Shown one piece after another: positions 55,222 to 64,000 of a stretch of DNA of 64,000 nucleotides; within the stretch, counting starts at the first letter, position 1; each line of letters begins with the position of its first letter. Location of the stretch: NCBI GenBank assembly GCA_033398695.1, contig CM065803.1:101358001-101422000 (forward strand), in the 5' to 3' direction. The stretch is from Orobanche coerulescens (Eukaryota; Streptophyta; Magnoliopsida; Lamiales; Orobanchaceae). Under the pieces are notes generated by a model that was not told the origin of the DNA, did no database searches, and saw only the letters and a list, made by a program, of their open reading frames with translations. The position numbers were made by a program, and so were the translations under genes.

Positions 55222-56730
55222 TTAAGATGAAAACAACTCTGGATATCTAGCCTTCATACTATCCTCTGTTTCCCAAGTGGCCTCTTCGACTCCGTGTCGT
55301 GACCATTGTACTTTAACCAAGTGTATTGGTTTATTCCTCAACTGTTTGATCCGACTCTCAAGTATCTTGATTGGTCTCTCCTCGAAGGTGCCGTCATTAG
55401 CTATCTCGATCTCATCGAACTCAATGATATGACTGGAATCTGGTACATACTTCCGCAATTGGGATACGTGAAACACATTGTGAACGTGACTCAGCGATGG
55501 CGGTAAGGCCAACCTGTATGCTAAATCTCCAACTCTCTCGAGGATCTCGAATGGTCCGATATATCTTGGACTAAGCTTGCCTCTCCTCCCAAAACGGAAA
55601 ATCCCTCGTGTAGGAGACACCTTCAATAGTACATGGTCCCCAGCGTCGAACTCTAGAGGGCGACGACGTACGTCTGCATAAGACTTCTGTCGACTCTGTG
55701 CAGTCAACAGTCTTTCTCGAATCAAATCTATCTTCTCTTGAGTCTGAACTATCAATTCTGGTTTCGTCCCGATCAAATGCGAAGAATCATCCCAACACAG
55801 GGGTGATCAGCATCTTCTCCTGTACAAAGCTTCAAATGGTGCCATCTTAATAGAATCATGCCAACTATTATTGTAAGTGAATTCAATCAACGGCAAATGA
55901 ACTTCCCAATCAATCGACCAATCTAAGGCACAAGCTCTAAGCATGTCTTCTACCGTTTGTATAGTCCTTTCGGACTGACCGTCCGTTTGGGGAAGATAAG
56001 CTGTGCTAAAGTGGAGCTCAGTCCCCAAAGCCCTGTGAACTGCCTTCCAGAAATGTGACACGAAGCGACCATCTCGATCCGAAATAATGGTCTTCGGCGT
56101 CCCATGCAATCTGACTATCTCCGCAATAAATACTCGCGCCAATCTCTCGGGTCCCCATATATCTTTAATTCCTAGGAAATGAGCGGACTTGGTTAGTCGA
56201 TCAACTATAACCCAAATCATGTTCATTCCCGTTCTAGTCCTTGGCATACTGGTGATGAAATCCATCGAGACATCCTCCCACTTCCACTTAGGGATCGGAA
56301 GCGGCTTTAACATTCCGGCAGATCGCTGATGTTCAATCTTAACCTGCTGACAAGTCAAACACTTCGAAACGTACTCTACTACATCCTTCTTCATATTCCC
56401 CCACCAGAAGTTTTGTTTTAAATCCTTATACATCTTACTGCTGCCCGGGTGAATAGAATAGGGTGCGTTGTGAGCTTCCTTCAGAATAGTCCGTCTCAAT
56501 TCATCATTATCGGGAACGCAAAGTCGGCTCTGAAATATCAGAACTCCATCATCTTGTATCACGAATCTTGGGGCCTTTCCTTTTTTTGCTTCGTCACATA
56601 ACCGAAGGATCAGAGAACCGTTCAACTGCTTAGATTTGATTTCCTCGACTAGTGACGAAGTCAGTTCCATCACATATAGTTGCCCTTGAATTCCTGGTGA
56701 CCATACTTCAATTCCTTCGCGGATCAGTTC
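55222..56730 (-). pseudogene. Element F integrase with chromodomain-like tail
   Basis: Linker AHNAPYSIHPGSSKMYKDLK, zinc domain CLTCQQVKIEHQRSAGM, core MDFITSMPRTRTGMNMIWVI, SDRDGRFVSHFWKAV, TDGQSERTIQTVEDML, tail KILESRIKQLRNKPIHLVKV, QWSRHGVEEATWE, YPELFSS with TAA at 55222. The DDE residues are present. One stop interrupts it at about 55800 (AGA to TGA after RRRC). The post-pol hairpin overlaps the stop codon. Confidence 0.93.
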
Positions 56731-58130
56731 CCGTTGAATGCTGGTTTGGGACGTAAGTGCTTCTAACACTCGAAAAGAAACAGGTTTACGGCTCAAAGCA
56801 TCGGCTACTACGTTTGCTTTCCCCGGATGATAGAGAATCTCCAAGTCGTAATCCTTGATCAATTCCAGCCACCTTCTCTTCCTCATGTTTAATTCTTTCT
56901 GACTGAAAATGTACTTGAGGCTCTGATGATCTGTAAAGATCTGACAATGAGAGCCGTACAAATAATGTCTCCAAATTTTCAATGCAAAGACTACAGCTGC
57001 TAGCTCCAGATCATGAGTCGGGTAATTAACCTCGTATGGTTTCAACTGCCGAGAAGCATAGGCAATCACCTTATCTCTTTGCATCAACACACATCCCAGA
57101 ACCTGATTTGAAGCGTCGCTGTACACTATGAATCCATCAGTTCCATCTGGTAATGCTAATATAGGCGCTGTCGTCAGTCTCTTCTTAAGTTCATCGAAAC
57201 CAGCCCGACATTTCTCATCCCACGTGAACTTTTGAGTATTCTATAACAGTTGAGTGAGTGGACGAGCAATTTTGGAAAATCCCTGTACAAAGCGGCGATA
57301 ATATCCAGCAAGTCCTAAGAAGCTTCGGACTTCTTTCACGTTTTTAGGAGCTTCCCATTCCAAGATTGCTTCGACTTTCTTCGGGTCCACCTGAACTCCG
57401 CTAGTTGATATCACATGTCCAAGGAAGGTTACTTCCTTAAGCCAGAACTCGCATTTTGAAAGCTTTGCATACCGCTGTTCCTTCCTCACGGTGCTCAAAA
57501 CCACACGCAAATGTTCGGCATGCTCCTCTGCGTCCTTCGAATATATCAAGATGTCATCAATGAAGACGACCACAAATTTATCCAAGTATTCCAAGAATAC
57601 CCGATTCATCAATTGCATGAATACCGCAGGAGCATTGGTAAGTCCAAATGGCATCACTACAAATTCATAATGCCCGTACCGGGATCTGTAAGTAGATTTC
57701 GGTATATCCGATTCCTTAATTCTCTACTGATGGTATTCTGATCGAAAGTCAATCTTCGAGAATACCCTTTCCCCTTGCAGTTGATCAAACAAGTCGTCGA
57801 TCCGAGGTATAGGATACTTATTCTTGATCGTCATCTTGTTGAGCTCCCTGTAATCAATACACAGTCGGAGGGATCCGTCTTTCTTCCAGACAAAGAGAAC
57901 GGGCGCTCCCCAAGGAGAAACGCTAGGTTGAATATAACCCTTCTGTAACAATTCCTCCAGTTGCTTATTGAGTTCATACATCTCGGTTGGCGCCATGCGG
58001 TGTGGTGCTCTGGAAATAGGAGCTGCTCCAGGATCTAATTCGATAGTGAACTCCACTTCTCTCTGCAGAGGTAACCCAGGTAGTTCGTCAGGAAATACAT
58101 CTGAGAACTCATTCACAACTGAAATAGACG
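56731..58130 (-). pseudogene. Element F reverse transcriptase and RNase H
   Basis: [106 protein letters not shown], then RNase [57 protein letters not shown]. Stops: TAG near 57725 in YHQ-RIKE and TAG at 57241 (CAG in relatives). Catalytic FIDD and SDAS are intact. Confidence 0.92.
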
Positions 58131-58640
58131 AGAGCTCTACTCCTTCCTCTTTACTCATGGCATAGCACCAAAGTCCATGACATCCTTGCTTCAGTAATTT
58201 CACGGCTTTCATTGCTTTGATCAATTTTCCCGAGCTTCCCGGTCTCCATCCTCGGAAAAAGTGTTCAGATCCGTCATCAGCAATGATAGAAATGACTCTC
58301 TCTCGGTAATTCAGAATAGTTCCATAACGGTTGAGCCAATCGTCTCCGAGAATTAAATCATCACCGTAGATGTCAACTATAGACACTGAAAAATCTCTAG
58401 CCTCTAGGGTTCCCACAATTCTCTCTCCACTCGGCAAACCCACAACATATGGTTCACAATCAAATAAGCACGAGATTTTTAAACGATTAACACAGTTCAA
58501 TGATATGAAAGAATGTGTAGCTCCGGAATCGAATAAGACACTAACTGGTTGCAAAAGGATCTGAATCGTACCTTATGCAACAGCAGTGTTCTGATCGTCA
58601 GATTTCCTCATCTCGTACAGGCGCGGAGGAACGGACCCAG
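58131..58640 (-). pseudogene. Element F protease
   Basis: [20 protein letters not shown] (catalytic DSG), [54 protein letters not shown]. Relative to D, about eight residues before DIYGDD are missing ([13 protein letters not shown]), an in-frame deletion. A TAA just upstream of the QIL segment (58575) stands where C has TCA. Confidence 0.88.
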
Positions 58641-59822
58641 CACTGGATGTCTCTCTCTTCCCAATATTTTGCTGCTGAAATCCACTCTGTTGTGTCTGGT
58701 TTACACTCTTCTACTTTGGAACTGGCGCTGGAGTGCGAGTAACAAAGGATCTAGTAGCAACTCCACAGAAAGCGGCACGGTGCCCTTCTTGCCCACAATC
58801 GTAACAAGTCACAGAAGATGCGGGGCAATCACGTCGAATATGCCCTGCTCGACCACAATTGTAGCATTTCTTTGACGCGTCCGAAACTACTGATGTAGTT
58901 CGGAACTTTTTTCCACCTCTAGAAGGATGTGGAGGTTTCCTAGCCGAATAAAAGGAAGGCTGGCCCTTGCAGGGCCCACCACTCTTGTTTTCTGAGAAGC
59001 TGCCGGTCACCTTCTGCTTCTTTGCCTCCACTGATTTCTCCACCGCCGCCTCTTTCATGTCGTAGGCCAGCGCTTTGTCTTGATACTGTCGCAACGTAGT
59101 ACACTCGAACCCGGACATGTACTGCTGAATCTCTGGCTTCATTCGCATATCGAAATGAATAATCTTTTCTGCCTCCGTTCTGACCAAGTGTCGGACACAC
59201 GTCAGCTGATGATTAAAAGTTTTGATTATGTACATTACGATTGCTTAGAACTCTGTGGTGAGAAAAACTCTCGGATCTTTGCCTCTCTAACTGGACGAGG
59301 ACAATACTGTGCTTCCATCATTAGTTTGAATTCCGTCCAGTCCGCATTATGATCCTCAGGTCGAATAGCTTCCCACCAGTCAAAGGCCTCCCCAGTCAGA
59401 AAATACTAGGCAATGGGAACCTTCCGGTCTTTGGGACAGTTAATACCCGCGAATATTTTCTCTAACTCCTTTAGACAATGATCCCAAGTAAGTGCTTCAG
59501 CAGATCCATCAAACTTTGGTGGGTGTAATTTGACTACCTCAGTAAGCCATCTGTCTCCCCGGTTATCCTCTTGGTGCTACTGTCCCATCGCTGTCTGCAT
59601 GCGATCAACTACCTGAGCGAACTGGTTTATTTGCGCCACCACCTATTGAAGCACTCCCGGCATGTTAGGATTTGCGTCGTCATTCGCTGATCCTCGCTGC
59701 CCTCCAGAATGGGAATCGGTTCGACTAGCTGATAATTCTGGGGTAGTTGCGGAATCCTCCTGTCTCATGTTACCCCGTCCGCGTCCACGACCGCGTCCGC
59801 ATCCACGTCCTCCTCTTAACAT
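58641..59822 (-). pseudogene. Element F gag
   Basis: ATG at 59822 starts MLRGGRGCGRGRGRGRGN. Capsid blocks LHPPKFDGSAEALTWDHC, YFLTGEAFDWW, CTTLRQYQDKALAYD; both zinc knuckles are intact: CYNCGRAGHIRRDC and CYDCGQEGHRAAFC (about 58770-58870). Nonsense codons: TAG at about 59643, 59577 and 59408, each aligned with Gln (CAG/CAA) in relatives. One base is missing near 59238, and there is a TAG near 58710. Gag is thus dead, although the RNA-binding part is conserved. Confidence 0.92.
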
Positions 59823-60049
59823 ACTGTAAACACAATTCCTCAATATCCAGAACAAAGTTTTCGAAATAAAGCCCATCAATACTCACAAAACAGTAATTAA
59901 GTAAAATGGTAGTATAAGAGATTAAGAGACTTACAACCACGGTCCACATGACGACTTTGGCTGAACAGTGATGTTACGAACGACTCGTAAATCAATAACG
60001 TAAACAGACCCAACTTAAAACCCGACTGCCAAGATATCCATGAATCTTA

Positions 60050-60061
60050 GCTCCGATACCA
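60050..60061 (-). promoter_or_regulatory. Primer-binding site of F (tRNA-iMet)
   Basis: TGGTATCGGAGC on the minus strand, 5 nt inside the 5' LTR end at 60067. Confidence 0.93.
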
Positions 60062-60548
60062 TATTCTGTAACACCCCGAGATATTCGGAATAATTACAGC
60101 GCCGTAAACCCCTTAAGAAAGGATTTACAAGGCTAAATAAAAGAAATGTAAATTTAAGACATCAATACCACGGGAATTCAAGTTTACAAAACCGGTCCAA
60201 CTGGTTCCAAGAGTAATTAATACAACCATATCGAAATGATATTAATAAGACATTCGTATTCGAGTACTGAAAAGGAAATCAAGAAGACAATCAAAACAAC
60301 GACGAACATCACTGAACCCCTTCGTCATCACATCGGTACTGTGGCTGTTTCCCCACTCCTCGGCTACCTGAACATCAAAACAAATATCCACCCCCGAAGG
60401 TGTTAGCAAAACGATGCTAGTACAAGTACCATACTAAACAAATCAAATATGCATCAACAATACATAACAAGATACACCACACGGACTTCCGCAACCGGAA
60501 TCCGACAATGCGAATCCACAAGATTCCATTAACACAGCAAGGGTATTC

Positions 60549-60713
60549 CAATGATCCAGCGCCCTCAGCATAGATCCCAAGATGATCCCGTCGGACCAAC
60601 ACGAGGTGGAAATAACCCGTCCAATGATCCAGCGCCCTCAGCCTAGATCCCAAGATGATTCCGTCGGACCAACACGAGGTGGACATACGATCCAGCGCCC
60701 TCAGCATAGATCG
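60549..60713 (-). repeat. GGTCCGACGGGATC tandem repeats in LTR F
   Basis: Three units of about 60 bp (GTTGGTCCGACGG(G/A)ATCATC, TTGGGATCTA, GCTGAGGGCGCTGGATCATTGG). 3' LTR copy at 53287-53446. LTR D has the same module at about 31290-31410. Confidence 0.85.
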
Positions 60714-61082
60714 CACAACAAACACAAACACAACTCATGCATACATATAGGCCAGATCGCCATGTCCATCAACATGAACATAAAAACACTAGATAACGAA
60801 TATCATGACAATTTAATGAAATAAATCTCATGTTCGACAACATGAATAATCATACGCATGCTCAAAATACCAATATTAACATATTATGATACTTACCTCG
60901 AAGATGGCAAGAACGAAACACTTCAGTGATCTCAACACACTCGAAGGCCGTCTCCTTCGATCAACGTAGCAAGCTAGAACCTTAACAAAAGAAATGATAT
61001 ACAAATCATCTCAAGTCGAACGATTGCCTAATAATTCGGTCTACGGCCCAAAAGCTCAAAATATGCAATCTGCCTGAACCAC

Positions 61083-61300
61083 TTAGCGTACGCTACGTAC
61101 TCTACGTAACGTGCGCTAAGCCTGCCTGTTAGCGTACGCTATCGTCTAAGCCTAGCGTATGCTAGCCATGGACTGACAGTTCTCTCTGATCAGCCGACTG
61201 ACTCGGCTAATATCATAACGTACGTTACGTACCAAACGTAGCGTGCGTTAGCTTATCCCCGATAGCGCACGTTAACTTACGTATGTTAGCGTGCACTAAC
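61083..61300 (-). repeat. Dyad array II of LTR F
   Basis: About nine sites inside the predicted intron, mixing TTAGCGTACGCTA, TAACGTACGTTA, TAGCGTGCGTTA and TAGCGCACGTTAA. Half-sites TTAGCG and TTAACG occur in one array and even within one dyad. 3' LTR copy 53817-54035. Confidence 0.9.
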
Positions 61301-61986
61301 CGTGCATGGCAGATTACTACTGGTAGAAAACTGGATCTAATGGTGATGAACTCATGAATTCTATGGTGATAATACATGTCATCCCCGTGCATACCATGCT
61401 CATAAGGTTTTGTCAAAGTTCTATACGGATTAAACGACTACGAGATACAAGGTTACGTATAATCATTACTACACCATAAATCATCTAGATCTTCATGGAA
61501 TATCCTAAGTTCAATCCGTTATATGTCCCAAAACGTATGATTCCTTTATGTAAAGGCATAAGAACTAGAAAATCTCCATATACTGATCACAAATCGGTTT
61601 GAAGCTTCAGAATATGCTAGGAGTTCGAACACTAAAAAGGTTCAAAGGATTATACGAAGAATAAGTGCCGAAACGTCAAAATATCCTTCTGACACGTGAT
61701 GATTCGACTATTAACGAATTAACTGACTAGATAAGCATGGTCAAACGTCCTTCAGAATACTACTAATATTGGTGAAGAATCACCTACCTCAAAGTAGTGA
61801 AGAACAAGGAGGAAATCGAAGCAATCCAACGTCGAAGGCTTGAACACCAATCCTCAATGATCTACAATCTTCAACACGAGCTAGGATGCTGATATGAAGT
61901 GTTTAGGATGTAGAGAGTAATACTCTAAGTATAAGAATTCGGATGTGGGAAAAGAAAGGACTGAAAATACGAAAAGGATGCTGTCC

Positions 61987-61994
61987 TATTTATA
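61987..61994 (-). promoter_or_regulatory. TATA box of the F 5' LTR
   Basis: TATAAATA on the minus strand in CCTATAAATAGGACAG, about 10 bp downstream of the last dyad of array I. The 3' LTR copy is 54721-54728. Confidence 0.75.
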
Positions 61995-62004
61995 GGAAAT
62001 GGTT

Positions 62005-62302
62005 ATTAGCGCGCGCTAGTCCATACTCTTAGCGTGCGCTAACGGCTTACTGACTTCACTGTACTCAGCACTTAGCATGCGCTATTCTCATGTCAGTAGC
62101 GTGCGCTAAGGCGTTGACTTGGCTTTTCCCGAAAGCCGTCTAGGTTCATCCCGACACAATCCGACCAAGATCCCCGGCCTGATCTCACCTACCACACGTC
62201 TCAATCATATTGACCACGTATAGCGTGCGCTAATGTTCCTTTGTAGCGTGCGCTACGGATCCATGTTAGCGTACGCTACACATAGACGATAGTGTGCGCT
62301 AC
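62005..62302 (-). repeat. Dyad array I of LTR F (TTAGCGTGCGCTAA type)
   Basis: Eight sites: TTAGCGCGCGCTA, TTAGCGTGCGCTAA, TAGCGTGCGCTA and TTAGCGTACGCTA. Spacers TG, CG and TA are all seen. 3' LTR copy 54739-55036. Confidence 0.92.
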
Positions 62303-62457
62303 ATGCGCAGAATCACAATCTTAAATCACATTCATGAAATTATACGCTCAACAACACCGGACTATGAGATACGGAGAATAATACTCAGATTAAAGTACAA
62401 TAATTACAATATCACAAGTTCCAAATACATATCAGAAATCTCGGGTATTACACAATC

Positions 62458-64000
62458 AAGTACCATGCATCCTTTTCTGAAACATTCTTTCACATATACA
62501 TGTTATGCATGATCATTCAATAAGAGTCACATATGAAAATATCAATCAATATATGGTCCTTATGATACAACAAGGAAAGCCTCATCTTACCTCAGGTCCA
62601 GCTGCGTATTGAAGTGAAAATATCAGCTTCTCTAGCTATATGAATGTGCTAAAAGCCCTGAATTAATTAACCATGTTGCACTTAACATTACCTTCATGAA
62701 TGCTACAAAATGTTGGAATACAATTTAGAATCATCTATGACTTATCCCTTCACAACTAGTTATTGTAATGCAATAATTATGTATATATGCCGATATATAT
62801 GCTATGTTTAAACTTTATATCCTTATCCTTTACTTATATAAGAAAAGTTATTCTGAAAATATGAACATATGTAATCATTTATGTAACATATTATACACAC
62901 CACAATTGTTCAAGAGAATTTAGCAAGACCTTTAAATAACAGAATTTGTTTTGCTTATAACCGCTTTATTATAAGTTGGATTTGCATAAAATTTTGATAT
63001 AACATCCCTAACATACTTAAAAATAAGTTTGTAGGTACACCAGCTCGGAACTACCCGAAATATGAACAATCCATAGATATTTCTAAAAGATGGCAAAATT
63101 GAGTTCTGTGTTGTCTAGTGATGATTTAGGCGCTATAAATCCACACTAAACATAAGGTTAAGCCATGGATGAATTCTTAACATTATCATGACATGTCTAA
63201 GGACCAGAAAAACCCTCCTTTCTTTGAAATAATCAAGAAAGATTGCAAGAACTTGAAGAAAACAAAGGAAACTCACCATGATTGTCAAATGATATGAGGT
63301 GTTGGTGTTTTGATGATTTTTCCTTGAATATTTGGTGATTTTTCGAAAAGAGATGTTTCTAGTTCGATTCATAGTGTTAATGAGGGCTGAGTGTCGGTTT
63401 TACTCTCTTATCCAAGTGAGAGAGGCGGTTTTGAGGGTGAAATACCAAATATACCCTCAAATAGCTTCCAGAAGTCATGTTTGAAATACTGGATCGGTTC
63501 AAGTAGTTATAGACCGGTTCTTAGTTGGTTTGAACCGGTTATTAATATCTATTGAACATATTTATGGTATGAATGGCCAGTCTAGTGATTTTGTGAAAGC
63601 TTAAGGTGTGTTTTTATTGTTTAAAACCGGTTACTTATGCAGAAAGTGCTGAAAATGCTAATAAAGGATTTTATTGTCAAGCTTTCTAAACCTTCATACC
63701 TATAATGCTATAGATAAGAATGCAAGGGCTAACTTATCAATATTATATGATGGTGATGATGATAAAATAAAATATAAGTTCAATTAGTTCTGACCACAAC
63801 TGGGATGAATAGAGAAGTGACATATCCAATGACTTAACAGATGATGCCATATGCAACTACAAATTGAATCATTTATATTGTTGATAAGAATATAATGTTT
63901 GACACGTTTTAGTAGGTTAAACAAATGTTATCTACTTGATTCATATATCTAAATTTATTTAACACACACACCACTAAGCTCCGGGGTTAAACAGTTAACC
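62458..64000 (-). repeat. LTR G, right part, running off the window
   Basis: Continues LTR G after F; no coding sequence or paired end is seen. Read on the minus strand there is a cluster of AACCGG half-sites (63491-63632), a TATA-type GGGTATATTTGG (63447-63453), and about 170 nt further a strong splice donor CATG/GTGAGT at 63276, the same order as in the other LTRs. Assignment to one LTR rests on this order and on continuity across the F target duplication. Confidence 0.5.
63491..63632. repeat. AACCGGTT dyad cluster in G
   Basis: Four sites: GGATCGGTTC, GACCGGTTC, TGAACCGGTT and AAAACCGGTTA. Inverted half-sites with overlapping centres rather than the 2-base spacer of the other arrays, but still CG-centred and in the same place relative to TATA. 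Confidence 0.7.

Larger units (their letters stand above)
60368..61787 (-). other. Predicted intron inside the F 5' LTR
   Basis: Donor CTTTGAG/GTAGGT at 61787, 207 nt from TATA. Branch point CTAAC at 60402-60406, then ACACC-TTCG-GGGGT (one mispair relative to C), then TTTTGATGTTCAG/GTAGCC ending at 60368. The D acceptor region is the same over at least 12 bases. Confidence 0.6.
52801..62452 (-). mobile_element. Element F: complete Ty3/gypsy chromovirus
   Basis: Element of 9652 bp on the minus strand with target duplication CAATC (52796-52800 and 62453-62457). LTRs of exactly 2386 bp each (52801-55186 and 60067-62452), with few differences. Primer site 60050-60061, purine tract AGGGAGAAAGGA next to the 3' LTR. 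Gag-protease-RT-RNase H-integrase-chromodomain is complete in order but carries several nonsense codons, mostly CAG to TAG, and at least one frameshift. Closest in sequence style to D. Confidence 0.96.
60067..62452 (-). repeat. 5' LTR of F
   Basis: 2386 bp. Minus-strand order: outer end 62452, array I 62005-62302, TATA 61987-61994, donor 61787, array II 61083-61300, tandem repeats 60549-60713, hairpin and branch point 60392-60406, acceptor 60368, LTR end 60067. Confidence 0.95.

Overview
The window is plant nuclear heterochromatin made almost entirely of nested LTR retrotransposons. No host gene, rRNA, tRNA gene or CRISPR array is visible. The evidence is repeated Ty3/gypsy Gag (CCHC), protease, RT (FIDD), RNase H, integrase and a C-terminal chromodomain-like tail, primer sites complementary to initiator tRNA-Met, and 2.2-2.5 kb LTRs. 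This best fits chromoviruses of the Tekay/Del type in a large plant genome; the species cannot be named from the sequence. I use working letters for the elements. M, E and F lie on the minus strand, C and D on the plus strand. A is an LTR fragment, B is a non-autonomous Tat/Ogre/Athila-type element with a tRNA-Asp primer site, and G is a partly visible LTR.

Layout. 1-12347 and 12348-24748 are two tandem copies of one 12.4-kb block: truncated M (RT remnant, gag remnant, primer site, LTR), LTR fragment A, a piece of D pol, and the left part of B. In the second copy B runs to completion (21911-28413, target duplication GCCCT) and D pol resumes (28414-29655). The D LTR follows (29691-31611 plus 41497-41775), split by the complete element C (31612-41491, target duplication GAAGC). 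The same D LTR is followed by a second D body (gag to RNase H, 41776-45020). That body is cut and joined through about 15 bp of filler to the truncated inverted element E (about 45037-50957). Next come a Ty1/copia gag fragment (51630-52120) and LTR G (52121-52800 plus 62458-64000). G is split by the complete element F (52801-62452, target duplication CAATC).

Order of events by nesting: D is older than A and B; A is older than M; D is older than C; copia is older than G, and G is older than F. The tandem duplication came after M, A and B had inserted. All gag-pol frames carry stops or frameshifts, so nothing here looks autonomous today, although C and F keep complete LTR pairs.

The most interesting signal is in the LTRs. 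Six Ty3 LTR families (A, C, D, E, F, M) share one architecture: a cluster of short dyad-symmetric motifs with a CG-NN-CG centre, a TATA-like box, about 200 nt of leader, a consensus 5' splice site, and 1.1-2.3 kb of intron-like sequence. This ends in a CTAAC/CTGAC branch-point motif, a G/C hairpin and a CAG/G (or TAG/G) acceptor, followed by 0.3-0.5 kb to the LTR end and the primer site. G and B show parts of the same plan with different half-sites. I infer an intron inside the LTR, under a dyad-array promoter whose half-site changes from lineage to lineage. A separate quality signal is that differences between the two tandem copies fall mostly at CAG/CTG/CCG, which suggests consensus errors at methylated CHG sites.
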